Part shown: positions 27,519-36,423 of the stretch, piece by piece
Numbering within the stretch: the stretch's first letter is position 1
Layout: each line of letters opens with the position of its first letter
Source of the DNA: Nitrososphaerales archaeon
GTDB taxonomy: Archaea; Thermoproteota; Nitrososphaeria; Nitrososphaerales; Nitrososphaeraceae
Assembly (NCBI GenBank): GCA_025451315.1
Contig: JANWKP010000043.1
Location: 1-37,862 of the forward strand
DNA length: 37,862 bases
Direction of reading: 5' to 3'
Translations under genes and position numbers: made by a program
Notes under the pieces: generated by a model
The model's database searches: none
What the model was told of the DNA's origin: nothing
Seen by the model: the letters and a program-made list of their open reading frames with translations, nothing else

Positions 27519-30248
27519 TTACCCTGATACACAGCTACTGAATCCGCATTCTATACACATATTACAACCTTCAGTAATAATGAGTTTGGATTTACATGTT
27601 GGACATATCTCGTCCTCATAGATTTCTGGAAGAGGTTTTTGAATGAATTCTATATGTCCTGTATCTTTAGTCGGCTCTCGTGGGGATACAAGCATCTCGT
27701 TTACAACATAGTCGGTTACTTCAGGATCGGCCGTATTAATTAGCTTAGAAACATACTGAGTTACATATGGTTCTTTTATTTGTGATTGAATATATTCCTT
27801 GACATACTTACTAGGTTTTACTATAAATGATTTTTCTAATGTATTAGTTCCTGTAATATGTAAGACTTGTTCACTTCTTGAACCATCTCGATATACAGTG
27901 ACACCCTTTAATCCCAACTCATGCGCAAGTAGATATGATGATTTAACGTCTTCGACGGTAACATCACCTGGCATGTTAATAGTTTTTGCAATGGCATTAC
28001 TTATCCACCTTTGCCATACTGATTGAGCCATTATATGATCTGTCCAATGAATATCGATTGCTGTTGTAAACAAGGACTGTATCCATAATGGTATCTCATT
28101 TAATCCTCTAACTGATCCGTAATTATTAGCTATCTTAGTTAAAATATCATCGTTGTATAGACCATTCTCCTTTAATACATTTTCAAATATTTTGTTGGTA
28201 TAGAAAAATCTCCCTACAGTAACACGTTTTTCAAACACTAATGCAAAGACTGGTTCTACGCCATTAGAACAATCTGCTATCATTGAGAGAGTTCCAGTAG
28301 GAGCTATAGTAGTGGTCCAAGAATTACGAATTCCGTATTTCTGAATTTTTTCAATTAAAGAATCCCAATCATACGAATGATTTTCTTTTGGTACTTCATA
28401 ATATCCAGCTACGGGAATTTTTTCTGATACATATTCACTTTTTTTGTATAAAGGAAATGAACCTCTTGATTTAGCAATTGCTACGCTTTCTTCCATACTA
28501 TAATAAGTTAATGTTTCAGCAAGTTTATTCATGAACTCGTACCCTTCTTGTGAGGCATAAGGTATACGTAATGAAAATAAAAGATCAGCTATTCCCATGA
28601 TTCCTAAGCCTATTCGTCTTGTAAGTTTGGTATTATAGTCTATTTCATCTACAGGATATTTATTGGCATCTATGATATTATCTAGGAATCTCGAGGAGAT
28701 TCTTATAGCTTGTTCATATCTAGACCAATCAAATTCATACATTCCATCTGCCTTTCGTTTTACAAAATTAGATAAATTAATGGATCCAAGATTACATGAT
28801 TCATATGGATATAATGATTGTTCTCCACAAGGATTAGTAGCTCTGAGAGGTCCTTCTTTAGCTTTAATACAGGGATTGTACTTGTTTATGTTATCGAAGA
28901 AGATAATACCAGGTTCTGCGCTTTTCCATGCACTTAATGATATAAGATCTATGAGTTGATGGGAATCAATCTGTTTAAGAGGTTCATGAGTTCTAGGATT
29001 TCTGAGAGTATACTTGTTGTTATTATTAATAAGAGCCTTCCAAAAATCATCCCATAATCCAACACTTACATTAAAATTTTCAAAAACACCAGGCTTTGTT
29101 TTTGCAGTGATAAATTTTTCAATATCTGGATGCCAGACTTCAAGAATCCCCATATTAGCTCCACGTCTTTTTCCTCCTTGTTTAACGACATCTGTAATCG
29201 TATCTATAATTCGCATAAAAGACGCAGGACCAGAAGCAACTCCTGAAGTAGATGCCACAATATCACCTTCTGGTCTCAAATCAGAATAATTAATTCCCAC
29301 ACCGCCTCCAGATTTAAAAATCATAGCTGCATCTGATGATGTTTTCATGATTTTTTCCATGTCATCAGGCATATCCAAAACAAAACATGCAGAGAGTTGT
29401 CCTAAACGGGCGCCTGCATTCATTAAAGTAGGAGTATTTGGAAGAAAATCTTTAGATACCATTAACCCATAATATTCTTTAATTCGGTCTTCATAAGAGG
29501 TAAACTTTCCTTTAAATATTAGTTTTAAAAGATCTTTAAAAGACGTCTTCATTTGTCCTTTTGAAGCTAACTGAGTGTATAATCGAATGAGCGATTCAAA
29601 ATGATATTTATTCAAGTAATAAGACCCTATCTTTAGTTTAAGGTCAAAGTCACTTATTTTATCATAATATGCAGTAGCTTCTGTAGTATTTTGATCGTAT
29701 CCACCTGGTAGGTGAAATATATGTGGATCGTGTAACAAATCAGAAATGGCAACAAGAATAGCTACACGCTCAAACATCTGTTTAGGTGCTTCAATTATTT
29801 CATTACTGTCATTTCTTAAAAGATAACGTGAAGATAAGACGCGAAGAGAATTTATATCAAAATCCTTATCAACTTCATCAAGGTTTTTCTTATTTAAAAT
29901 TTTTATTTTGTCTTCTCTGATTTTTCTTCTTTCGTGTCTATAAAGAATATAAGCTTTGGCAGTATCAGATAATCCATCTTCAATAAGAATAGACTCAACA
30001 ATATCTTGAACATCTTCAACGCTTGGTATGAAAGATTTATCAAATGAAGTACTATTAAAGGTCATTTTTTTAACGACTTTATTAACAAGTTCTTCTGCTA
30101 ATTGAAAATTAGGTTTTCCTGTTGCAATCAAAGCTTTATAAATTGCCTGTGATATCTTTGATTCATCAAAATTTACTACTCTACCATCTCGTTTCTTTAT
30201 TTTAAACACTGATTTATTTTTAGTTTTGTCTATTTCTGATAGTCCCAT
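27519..30248 (-). CDS. nrdJ: Adenosylcobalamin-dependent ribonucleotide reductase (class II)
   Basis: The 909-residue enzyme makes deoxyribonucleotides using a B12-generated thiyl radical. An ATP-cone allosteric domain (about 15-115) begins IKKRDGRVVNFDESKI. The catalytic barrel has TPTLMNAGARLGQLSACFVL, NPCGEQSLYPYESCNLGSINL with the active-site Cys/Glu, and ATSGVASGPASFMRI. IAPTGTLSMIADCSNG is also typical. The C-terminus carries a Cys-rich element (CPTCKSK, CNMC, CGFSSC) of the kind that reduces the active-site disulfide. No intein was seen. Directly upstream on the same strand is a wHTH/ATP-cone/NrdD-like protein that may regulate it. Confidence 0.96.
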   Translation of the reverse strand: MGLSEIDKTKNKSVFKIKKRDGRVVNFDESKISQAIYKALIATGKPNFQLAEELVNKVVKKMTFNSTSFDKSFIPSVEDVQDIVESILIEDGLSDTAKAYILYRHERRKIREDKIKILNKKNLDEVDKDFDINSLRVLSSRYLLRNDSNEIIEAPKQMFERVAILVAISDLLHDPHIFHLPGGYDQNTTEATAYYDKISDFDLKLKIGSYYLNKYHFESLIRLYTQLASKGQMKTSFKDLLKLIFKGKFTSYEDRIKEYYGLMVSKDFLPNTPTLMNAGARLGQLSACFVLDMPDDMEKIMKTSSDAAMIFKSGGGVGINYSDLRPEGDIVASTSGVASGPASFMRIIDTITDVVKQGGKRRGANMGILEVWHPDIEKFITAKTKPGVFENFNVSVGLWDDFWKALINNNNKYTLRNPRTHEPLKQIDSHQLIDLISLSAWKSAEPGIIFFDNINKYNPCIKAKEGPLRATNPCGEQSLYPYESCNLGSINLSNFVKRKADGMYEFDWSRYEQAIRISSRFLDNIIDANKYPVDEIDYNTKLTRRIGLGIMGIADLLFSLRIPYASQEGYEFMNKLAETLTYYSMEESVAIAKSRGSFPLYKKSEYVSEKIPVAGYYEVPKENHSYDWDSLIEKIQKYGIRNSWTTTIAPTGTLSMIADCSNGVEPVFALVFEKRVTVGRFFYTNKIFENVLKENGLYNDDILTKIANNYGSVRGLNEIPLWIQSLFTTAIDIHWTDHIMAQSVWQRWISNAIAKTINMPGDVTVEDVKSSYLLAHELGLKGVTVYRDGSRSEQVLHITGTNTLEKSFIVKPSKYVKEYIQSQIKEPYVTQYVSKLINTADPEVTDYVVNEMLVSPREPTKDTGHIEFIQKPLPEIYEDEICPTCKSKLIITEGCNMCIECGFSSCVSG

Positions 30249-30269
30249 ACAATTTCGCCGTCCAAATTC

Positions 30270-30281
30270 AAGATATATCTT
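30270..30281. promoter_or_regulatory. Perfect 12-bp palindrome before nrdJ, possible operator/TATA
   Basis: AAGATATATCTT is self-complementary and lies 22-33 bases before the nrdJ ATG, where a TATA box would sit for a leaderless mRNA. It could be box A, an operator overlapping it, or chance in AT-rich DNA. Confidence 0.3.
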
Positions 30282-30458
30282 AGATAATATAACACTTAAA
30301 TTTTATTATTATACAACATAATTAGCTAAAAATTATATTATTAAATAATCTTATTTGATCTCTTGCAGCCTTCCAGAATGGACAGGATAGTATAAAAAAT
30401 TAGAGTTGTTGCTATTATTAATATAACGTGACTAAGTTCAAGGCAAAATAAGCCAAAA

Positions 30459-32594
30459 CTATGTAGAGATTGAGGAAATTTTACAAGACTCACATTTCTC
30501 ACAAATTTTTAAATCAGCGATAAAAAAACGTTCTCCACAAATATTACATATCGAGAAATTTTGAGCAAGATAAAAAAACGGAAGATTTGCAAAAGATTTA
30601 AGGATCTTTTTTACATCTCCAATGTCACTAATATTAGTAATATCCAGATCAATAGAAACTCCTCCTTTAAGAAGACCCTCGAGAGATGAATAATATTCTA
30701 TTATTGGATCCAAATCGATAGAATTTGAAATAATTTTTTCGCCATCAATAATTAATCCTTGTGAATAAATCAAATTTTCGCCATTATTAATCGTTAATGA
30801 TTTTCCATATTTCTCAATATCCAAATCTTTGAATCTAAAAGCACTATCGTCTTTTAGCATTGTTATCCTTATTTCAGCATTTTCTTGATTTTCTTTGTTC
30901 TTCTCATTGATTATATCAATAGCAGTTTGAATGACCTTTTTTATCACGTTATCACCGTTTTTTTCTGGAGTATATCCTAAAATTTCGTATACAGATTCCT
31001 GGATGCCCACTAAATTAACCATAGCCTCAATTTTACCCAATTTCAAGTTTGATGTAGTTTGACTAATTATAGGAATTGTTCCCTTTTGAATAAGATCCGA
31101 TACAGAGAGAAAACGCTGTGTAATTATTGAAAGCAATGGTTTCAATAATATTGCTAGTCTCGCCCTAAAGTATGTTTCGTCTTTATTTGATTGATATGCT
31201 ATTCTTGGAAGATTAATTGATAATGATTGTAACATCACAACTGTACTTGTATTTGGCATTTCTTCAGATTTAGATAAACCATATCTTGCACGAACTTTAT
31301 GTTTTGAAAATGATATTATACCTCCAACTTTGGAAAGTCGTAAAAGTTTATCAATAAAAGGATCAAGAGAAGTAAGATCATCATAAACAATTGAGAGAGC
31401 AATTGTTGGAATCGGTGTAATAGTTATATATTTTTCATATCCTTCTAGTAATGAATTTACTATCAGAGCATCATACTTACTCAAATTAATAGATATTGTA
31501 ATATTTGGAGAAAAAGAACCATATGAAGAGATTGTAGAAGTTAAAAAGAAAATGTTTGCTATATTATCCTTTCCAACTTGACCTATTTCGCTTTTCTTTT
31601 GAAGAAAATCTAAAAATCCTTCAACAACAATTTCTCTTGAGGCTTCTCTGCTTAATAAAGAAAAGATAAGTGGTATAACTGATTCTGGTGTTTGCAAGGT
31701 ATTAGATCGGAGAATTCTAGATACGCTTAGATATCGTCCCTTTATATCTTCAAAAATATCAATTATAGAATTAATATTAATAAACATAGCATCTGGAATA
31801 ATATTCCAGAATCCACTTTTACCTATATTGATCTCTCCAGTCAAGTGCATATCAACAATATCCTTTGGAAGAGAACTGTTCAAAAGATATTCTGTAAAAA
31901 TTGATTGTGAAGTTTTAACAACAAGATCAGGAATTTCCATATTACGAGTACTAGTTTCATGAATAAGAGACACCATATCAGATGGAGGAAGTCCTAACCT
32001 AGCAAGCTTATTTCTATAATCGTCATGACCATGCTCAATTAGTATTGAATTGGTCATTTCCCTTATTAGAGAAGACGTAAGATAAGATGTTTGAAGTTTA
32101 TAAATTTTATTTTCAACCTCTTCTGTAATTTTATGTGCAAGTTCTAATGGCATGTTAGCTTCTCTTACTAAAGATTGAATTATCTTATTAGAGTCGAATT
32201 CTTCAATTGAAGGTTTTGTAGTCCTCACGTATAATTTACCACTTTCTATAATTGATCTTTCTTCAATTTGACGTGCTAAACTTAATACTAATTTACCTAG
32301 GTTAGTAATTGTATATCGTCTTTCTGCTTTATTGAGAGAGACCAAGGATTGACGTAGTAATTTTCTTAAATGATATGCAAATTTGCCTGATTCTTTTTTG
32401 GATTTAAACCCTGCAAGAGACTTTAATTCAGAATAAGTCAAAGGACCTTTAGAATAAAGAATTCTAAGTATATCAATACGATTTGGGCTAGCCATAACAG
32501 AAAATATCATTCTCACCCTTCGCGAGGCGGATTCCAGAATACTGCCATGTTTGGATCCTGTCTTATTAACTATTTGTGATTGTACTCGCTCCAT
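30459..32594 (-). CDS. wHTH + ATP-cone + catalytically dead NrdD-like protein, candidate nucleotide-sensing regulator
   Basis: From the ATG at 32594 the protein has 711 residues (a TTG at 32615 would add seven). Residues about 28-105 form an ArsR-like winged helix (MASPNRIDILRILYSKGPLTYSEL read in part, then FAYHLRKLLRQSLV). Residues about 122-198 are an ATP-cone (KPSIEEFDSNKII...ILIEHGHDDYRNKLARLGLP). Residues about 208-700 follow anaerobic reductase NrdD, clearest at SLSINLPRIAY (457-467) and the terminal zinc site Cys683/686/698/701. The thiyl-cysteine region (GCR or CCRL in NrdD) reads KHKVRARYG, and the protein ends before a glycyl-radical loop. All five cysteines are in the zinc site. 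It is the gene just before nrdJ, so an NrdR-like regulatory role is inferred. Confidence 0.82.
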   Translation of the reverse strand: MERVQSQIVNKTGSKHGSILESASRRVRMIFSVMASPNRIDILRILYSKGPLTYSELKSLAGFKSKKESGKFAYHLRKLLRQSLVSLNKAERRYTITNLGKLVLSLARQIEERSIIESGKLYVRTTKPSIEEFDSNKIIQSLVREANMPLELAHKITEEVENKIYKLQTSYLTSSLIREMTNSILIEHGHDDYRNKLARLGLPPSDMVSLIHETSTRNMEIPDLVVKTSQSIFTEYLLNSSLPKDIVDMHLTGEINIGKSGFWNIIPDAMFININSIIDIFEDIKGRYLSVSRILRSNTLQTPESVIPLIFSLLSREASREIVVEGFLDFLQKKSEIGQVGKDNIANIFFLTSTISSYGSFSPNITISINLSKYDALIVNSLLEGYEKYITITPIPTIALSIVYDDLTSLDPFIDKLLRLSKVGGIISFSKHKVRARYGLSKSEEMPNTSTVVMLQSLSINLPRIAYQSNKDETYFRARLAILLKPLLSIITQRFLSVSDLIQKGTIPIISQTTSNLKLGKIEAMVNLVGIQESVYEILGYTPEKNGDNVIKKVIQTAIDIINEKNKENQENAEIRITMLKDDSAFRFKDLDIEKYGKSLTINNGENLIYSQGLIIDGEKIISNSIDLDPIIEYYSSLEGLLKGGVSIDLDITNISDIGDVKKILKSFANLPFFYLAQNFSICNICGERFFIADLKICEKCESCKISSIST

Positions 32595-32686
32595 TGCACC
32601 GGTTATGAATAACAAGTAATTAAAGCTACTTTGTAAAGTTTTTTATACAATTAATGTAATGGATACTAATCAGGATACTCTTTAAA

Positions 32687-33304
32687 CTAAGCTTCCAATA
32701 ATACTCTGGAATTTTTAGTTGAGATTTCATTTTGCTTGGAAATATGCTGAATATTTTTACTAATGTTAATAGGAATAGCGGGAATCTTCGACCTTGTTTC
32801 TTCTTCCATGATAGTATGTACTTCATTAAGAATTTCTAGTGCATCAGAATTAACAGGAATAGAGATATGATCTACATTTACATTCACATTTGACTGTATC
32901 AAAATTTCTGATGATAATGTTGTCATTTCGGAAATTATACTAGCAGCGGCAGGAATGGTTCTAGTTATATCATTCTTCACTTCCTTAACTGTTTCGATCA
33001 TTGGATTAATAGTGTCAAGAATCTCAGCAAATTCAGATATTGTAGAAAATCTTATTACTATTATTTCTAAACTCATTAATAGTTTCTGGGTAGTACGTTT
33101 AATTTTTCTAATATTCACTAATTCGTTTGCTAATGCTTTTGCACGTACTTTATCCCCATTTTTTATATTTATAATTACCTTGTTACGCAACTCTTTATCT
33201 AGATTATTAAATCGGTTATTCATTATCCTCAGCTTTGCTAGTTGATTGTTAACAACGGTACTTGCATTAGAGAGCTTTGTTTTTATCTGAGGATACTTTT
33301 CCAT
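32687..33304 (-). CDS. ESCRT-III/Snf7-family protein (CdvB paralogue)
   Basis: From the ATG at 33304 the protein has 205 residues; the frame extends to an ATG at 33370, which would add an unusual hydrophobic leader. It is largely helical and charged, with LDKELRNKVIINIKNGDKVRAKA, LANELVNIRKIKRTTQKLLMSLE and IVIRFSTISEFAEILDTINP, followed by VKEVKNDITRTIPAAASIISEM. This is the core pattern of thaumarchaeal CdvB proteins, membrane-remodelling polymers of cell division. The C-terminal 60 residues are low complexity and no MIM2-type CdvC-binding motif is obvious. cdvA and cdvC are not nearby, so it is probably an accessory paralogue. It precedes the NrdD-like gene on the same strand. Confidence 0.72.
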   Translation of the reverse strand: MEKYPQIKTKLSNASTVVNNQLAKLRIMNNRFNNLDKELRNKVIINIKNGDKVRAKALANELVNIRKIKRTTQKLLMSLEIIVIRFSTISEFAEILDTINPMIETVKEVKNDITRTIPAAASIISEMTTLSSEILIQSNVNVNVDHISIPVNSDALEILNEVHTIMEEETRSKIPAIPINISKNIQHISKQNEISTKNSRVLLEA

Positions 33305-33416
33305 AAGTTTGTTAATATGGTAATAGAATGTTAAGGTTATAGTTAAGTGAACTAGACAAATTGATTTCATTAAATTTAGTTATTTTGTTTCAAATAATGA
33401 TAAGTAAATAAAATGA

Positions 33417-33803
33417 TCAAAGTTTTTTCAAAACTAATCCATGTTTTACGTCGAACCCATTAACTTTAACTTTTGATCCGATTGGCAGATCTGCAGGTTT
33501 TTTAATACCGGGTAAAAATCCTGAAGCCCGAATCGAAACATCATCTAAGGTGAACACAACCCAGGCATAACCATCGACATCCTCGAATCCCTCAGGAGGG
33601 ACTGTATGAATAGTAAATGTATTTACATAACCTATACCAGGATACTCTATTAATTTATATTTTCTTCCATGGCAGTTTTCGCAGTATAGTACTGTTGCAA
33701 TCCTTATAGTGCTACAATCATTACATCTCTTTGCTAATATCTTGGATTTTTGCACAGATTCAATAAATTTTTCTCTTACTACTGAAGGATTAAGATTAGT
33801 CAA
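33417..33803 (-). CDS. DUF35 OB-fold protein with zinc ribbon, thiolase partner
   Basis: The 128-residue protein has a zinc ribbon with Cys27, Cys30, Cys41 and Cys44 (RCNDC...YCENC), then an OB-fold with YPGIGYVNTFTIHTVPPEGF and YAWVVFTLDDVSIRASG. In archaea such proteins bind thiolase (and HMG-CoA synthase) and help pass acetoacetyl-CoA into the mevalonate pathway. The start is TTG at 33803, seven bases after the thiolase stop, which supports a complex of the two products. Confidence 0.88.
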   Translation of the reverse strand: MTNLNPSVVREKFIESVQKSKILAKRCNDCSTIRIATVLYCENCHGRKYKLIEYPGIGYVNTFTIHTVPPEGFEDVDGYAWVVFTLDDVSIRASGFLPGIKKPADLPIGSKVKVNGFDVKHGLVLKKL

Positions 33804-33810
33804 TTGCTGA

Positions 33811-34968
33811 TTAATTCACCTTTTTAAAGATATGGACGGCTGCACTAGCACCAGTAGCACCAAAATTATGAGTTAAAGCGATTTCTGCATCTTTAATGGT
33901 TCTTTCTCCAGCTTGTCCAGAGAATTGTTCAAAAACTTCAACAATTTGACCTATTCCTGTAGCTCCAATAGGATGACCTTTTGACTTTAATCCTCCTGAT
34001 GGATTAATAGGAATCTTTCCTTTTCTGGAAGTAGCTCCATCTCTAATTTCTCTAGCTGCTTTACCTTTTTTGAAAAAACCTAGATCTTCCACATCTATTA
34101 TCTCTGCGATAGTAAAACAATCATGGACTTCAGCAAAGTCCACATCTTTAGGTGATATCCCAGCCATTTGATAAGCTTGATTAGCAGCAATAACTGTACC
34201 AGGAATAGTTGTTATATCCTTTCTACCTTGAACCGCAGCTGGTGAACCTCCTCGTCCCGATCCGATAACTTGAATATATGGTTTTCCACTTTTTTTGGCG
34301 AAATCTTCATTGCAGAGAATTAGTGCTGAGGCGCCATCTGAAAAAGGACAACAATCAAGTAGTTTTAATGGAGATGCAACTACCGGTGAATTAAGCACAT
34401 CTTCAACAGTTATCTTTTTCCTCATATGGGCCTTAGGATTTAGTAACCCATTTTCATGGTTTTTAACAGCAACATGTGCTAGGTCTTCTTCATCCGCTTT
34501 ATACTTAGTCATATATGCTCGAGCGATGGATGCAAATAAACCAGGGAATGAAGCACCATTTCCACCTTCATAAAAGAAATCAGAACAATATGAAAATAGA
34601 GTTGTACTCTGAGTTGTTCCAGTATGAGTTATTTTTTCTACACCTAAAGCCAAGACACAGTCATAAAATCCAGCACGGATATTTGCGAATGCTTCCCTAA
34701 ACATCACGGAACCAGATCCACATGCTGATTCAATAGTCAAACCTGGAACATGAGAAATTCCCAAATTGCTCATGATAACTGGAGCGATATGCACCTGCTT
34801 ATCTGCTACACCAAAAACATTTGAAATATATCCAGCTTTAATATCATTAGGTGAAATCCCTGCAGATTCAATTGCATCAACGGATGCACTAAGGGCTATT
34901 TCTATAATACTTTCATTAAGCTTACCATATTTAGTACTACCAGCTCCTAAAATACATACATTCTCCAC
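33811..34968 (-). CDS. Thiolase (acetyl-CoA C-acetyltransferase, SCP-x/archaeal type)
   Basis: The 385-residue protein has the thiolase nucleophile Cys83 in IESACGSGS, His in AEVHDCFTIAE and the C-terminal GGLKSKGHPIGATGIGQ. It starts VCILGAGSTKYGK, as archaeal non-decarboxylating thiolases do. It probably condenses two acetyl-CoA to acetoacetyl-CoA for isoprenoid lipid synthesis; a role in the 3-hydroxypropionate/4-hydroxybutyrate carbon-fixation cycle of ammonia oxidisers is also possible. The final Cys found in classical thiolases is replaced (HNFGATGASAAVH), as usual in this subfamily. The start is GTG at 34968, with a TATA-like box 22-30 nt before it. Confidence 0.9.
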   Translation of the reverse strand: MENVCILGAGSTKYGKLNESIIEIALSASVDAIESAGISPNDIKAGYISNVFGVADKQVHIAPVIMSNLGISHVPGLTIESACGSGSVMFREAFANIRAGFYDCVLALGVEKITHTGTTQSTTLFSYCSDFFYEGGNGASFPGLFASIARAYMTKYKADEEDLAHVAVKNHENGLLNPKAHMRKKITVEDVLNSPVVASPLKLLDCCPFSDGASALILCNEDFAKKSGKPYIQVIGSGRGGSPAAVQGRKDITTIPGTVIAANQAYQMAGISPKDVDFAEVHDCFTIAEIIDVEDLGFFKKGKAAREIRDGATSRKGKIPINPSGGLKSKGHPIGATGIGQIVEVFEQFSGQAGERTIKDAEIALTHNFGATGASAAVHIFKKVN

Positions 34969-34989
34969 AGCCTAAATTATGAGTTGTAT

Positions 34990-34998
34990 TATAAAAAT
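34990..34998 (-). promoter_or_regulatory. TATA-like box for the thiolase-DUF35 operon
   Basis: TTTTTATAA/TTTTATAAT-like text on the minus strand is 22-30 nt before the GTG start of the thiolase gene, which fits a leaderless transcript. Confidence 0.4.
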
Positions 34999-35139
34999 GT
35001 TAGACAGCTCAAATACAAATATTCATATTTACTATGAAATATATGATTTAAGTGTATGAGTTAACCTTCATTATCGATTATTAATATTGATTAATAATAA
35101 TTGTAAATATTTATTAACGAAATATAAAATATAAAAATC

Positions 35140-35244
35140 ATGAAGAAAGATTTTAAAAAAACTCATGCTTATAGTGAAAAACGATCTCGTAGCAAAAAGG
35201 TAGCAAAATTAGAGAGAAGACTTCGAAAAAAACCCAAATACTAA
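35140..35244 (+). CDS. Very small basic protein, 34 residues
   Basis: ATG at 35140 opens a frame starting MKKDFKKTHAYSEKRSRSKK and ending at TAA 35242-35244. Nearly half of the residues are Lys or Arg, so nucleic-acid binding is possible, but such composition also arises easily. I do not recognise the family. It lies in the gap between the divergent thiolase gene and a small membrane protein 28 bases downstream. Confidence 0.4.
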   Translation: MKKDFKKTHAYSEKRSRSKKVAKLERRLRKKPKY

Positions 35245-35272
35245 AGTTATTCTTAGGTTTAATAATAAATAA

Positions 35273-35413
35273 ATGAATGAACCTTTTACAATAATCAATT
35301 TGAATAAAAAAACAGAAACTAAAAACAAAATTACGAAAAAGGGAATTGTTATAACAGCATTGATTGTTATTGGAATTGTCGGAGCTAGTTTTATTGTTTA
35401 CCTAGTTCCCTGA
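35273..35413 (+). CDS. Small single-pass membrane protein, 46 residues
   Basis: ATG at 35273 gives a short polar N-terminus (MNEPFTIINLNKKTETKNKI), two lysines, and one hydrophobic helix GIVITALIVIGIVGASFIVY before the stop TGA at 35411-35413. The positive charges before the helix suggest the N-terminus stays inside. The function is unknown. It closely follows the 34-residue basic protein and may be in the same transcript. Confidence 0.5.
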   Translation: MNEPFTIINLNKKTETKNKITKKGIVITALIVIGIVGASFIVYLVP

Positions 35414-35903
35414 GTATGTGTTATCTCATTATACTGTAAATAGTTTAAAATTTCAACTTTTAAAGGTTATATCAGTATTATTAAACAAAACATTATGTAT
35501 TAATTATAAATTATACATATATGCGATGTTTTTAAAATCTAATAAAAAGTATTTATTATCATATAAATAAATTTTCCATTTTGCGATAGAAAGCATATTT
35601 AAAACACCTATATAAATTAGATAAAGATAGTAGTAAACCAGCTATTTCTACTCTAATGACCATGGGATTATTTGAAAGTATTCGAAACTCCTTATTGTAT
35701 GGATTTTTTATATTTTAACTTTCTTTGACTTCCTAAAGAATTGGAATCATTTAAGGATAAAAGAAATTATATGTAGATATAGAATGGTATTCAACCCTAG
35801 GTGTTTTGGTAACAGAACAGAAAATCAAAGGAAGATAACTTTTTAATTAGTGATTCTTTTTTAGATTAAACTTTATCTATTATATTACATTTATAAAAAG
35901 GTA
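35414..35903. other. Intergenic, no clear feature
   Basis: About 490 bases. The only coding-like patch is a 20-codon frame MTMGLFESIRNSLLYGFFIF ending at about 35718, which resembles the start of a membrane-associated protein cut short; it may be chance. Confidence 0.3.
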
Positions 35904-36332
35904 TTAGTTTGATGGATTGAATACTGTTACCGCTGATTTTTCGATAGTTATTTTTTTATACTTTTCTATAACTTCTCTCAATGTATAATCCCATCCATGT
36001 TGTAGGTCTTCAATATTATCCGTTTCTGCAATTGGATGTATATAGTTCTCGTTGTGATTTGTTGAGGCGATAAACTGTGCATTATCTATTTTTAAATCTG
36101 AATCAAATAGTAAACATATAGCATACTCATTCCCCTTATCATTAGTCCAAAGTTGGATTTTTTTGTGAATAATATTCTTTTCATTACCGATTTTGTTAAC
36201 CTCATTGAGATGAATATTTAATTTTTGTAATTTTTTTTTATCAATAATTTTCTTAAATTTATATTTATGGATTTTGGATTTACTTAGTTTATCCTCATCA
36301 TAAGGATTAAGAGGCGACAATTGAGTATTCAT
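35904..36332 (-). CDS. Hypothetical protein, 142 residues
   Basis: The start is set at ATG 36332 (MNTQLSPLNPYDEDKLSKSK) because TATAAATAAA lies about 20-28 nt before it, a typical leaderless arrangement; the frame remains open to a TTG at 36374. The product is polar, with a Lys-rich first third, a possible beta segment IQLWTNDKGNEYAICLLFDS, and a C-terminal half with HPIAETDNIEDLQHGWDYTL and an acidic/hydrophobic helix. There are no membrane segments. I do not recognise the family. It is isolated, next to a decaying region. Confidence 0.55.
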   Translation of the reverse strand: MNTQLSPLNPYDEDKLSKSKIHKYKFKKIIDKKKLQKLNIHLNEVNKIGNEKNIIHKKIQLWTNDKGNEYAICLLFDSDLKIDNAQFIASTNHNENYIHPIAETDNIEDLQHGWDYTLREVIEKYKKITIEKSAVTVFNPSN

Positions 36333-36350
36333 ATAAACATTATTGACAAT

Positions 36351-36360
36351 TTTATTTATA
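36351..36360 (-). promoter_or_regulatory. TATA box for the hypothetical gene at 35904-36332
   Basis: TATAAATAAA on the minus strand ends about 19 nt before the ATG at 36332; this close spacing argues for that start rather than the upstream TTG. Confidence 0.4.
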
Positions 36361-36423
36361 CTGTTATAATACAACTACAAAAAAATACAAACTTGGATAT
36401 AATAATTATTAAACGGTAGATTT

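Noticed and set aside
29014-29289. 91-codon plus-strand frame inside nrdJ
   Set aside because: It is antisense to well-conserved reductase sequence; a shadow of the real gene.
32626-32826. 66-codon minus-strand frame overlapping the end of the CdvB-like gene
   Set aside because: Basic, low-complexity text in another frame of the CdvB-like gene; nothing supports it as a separate gene.
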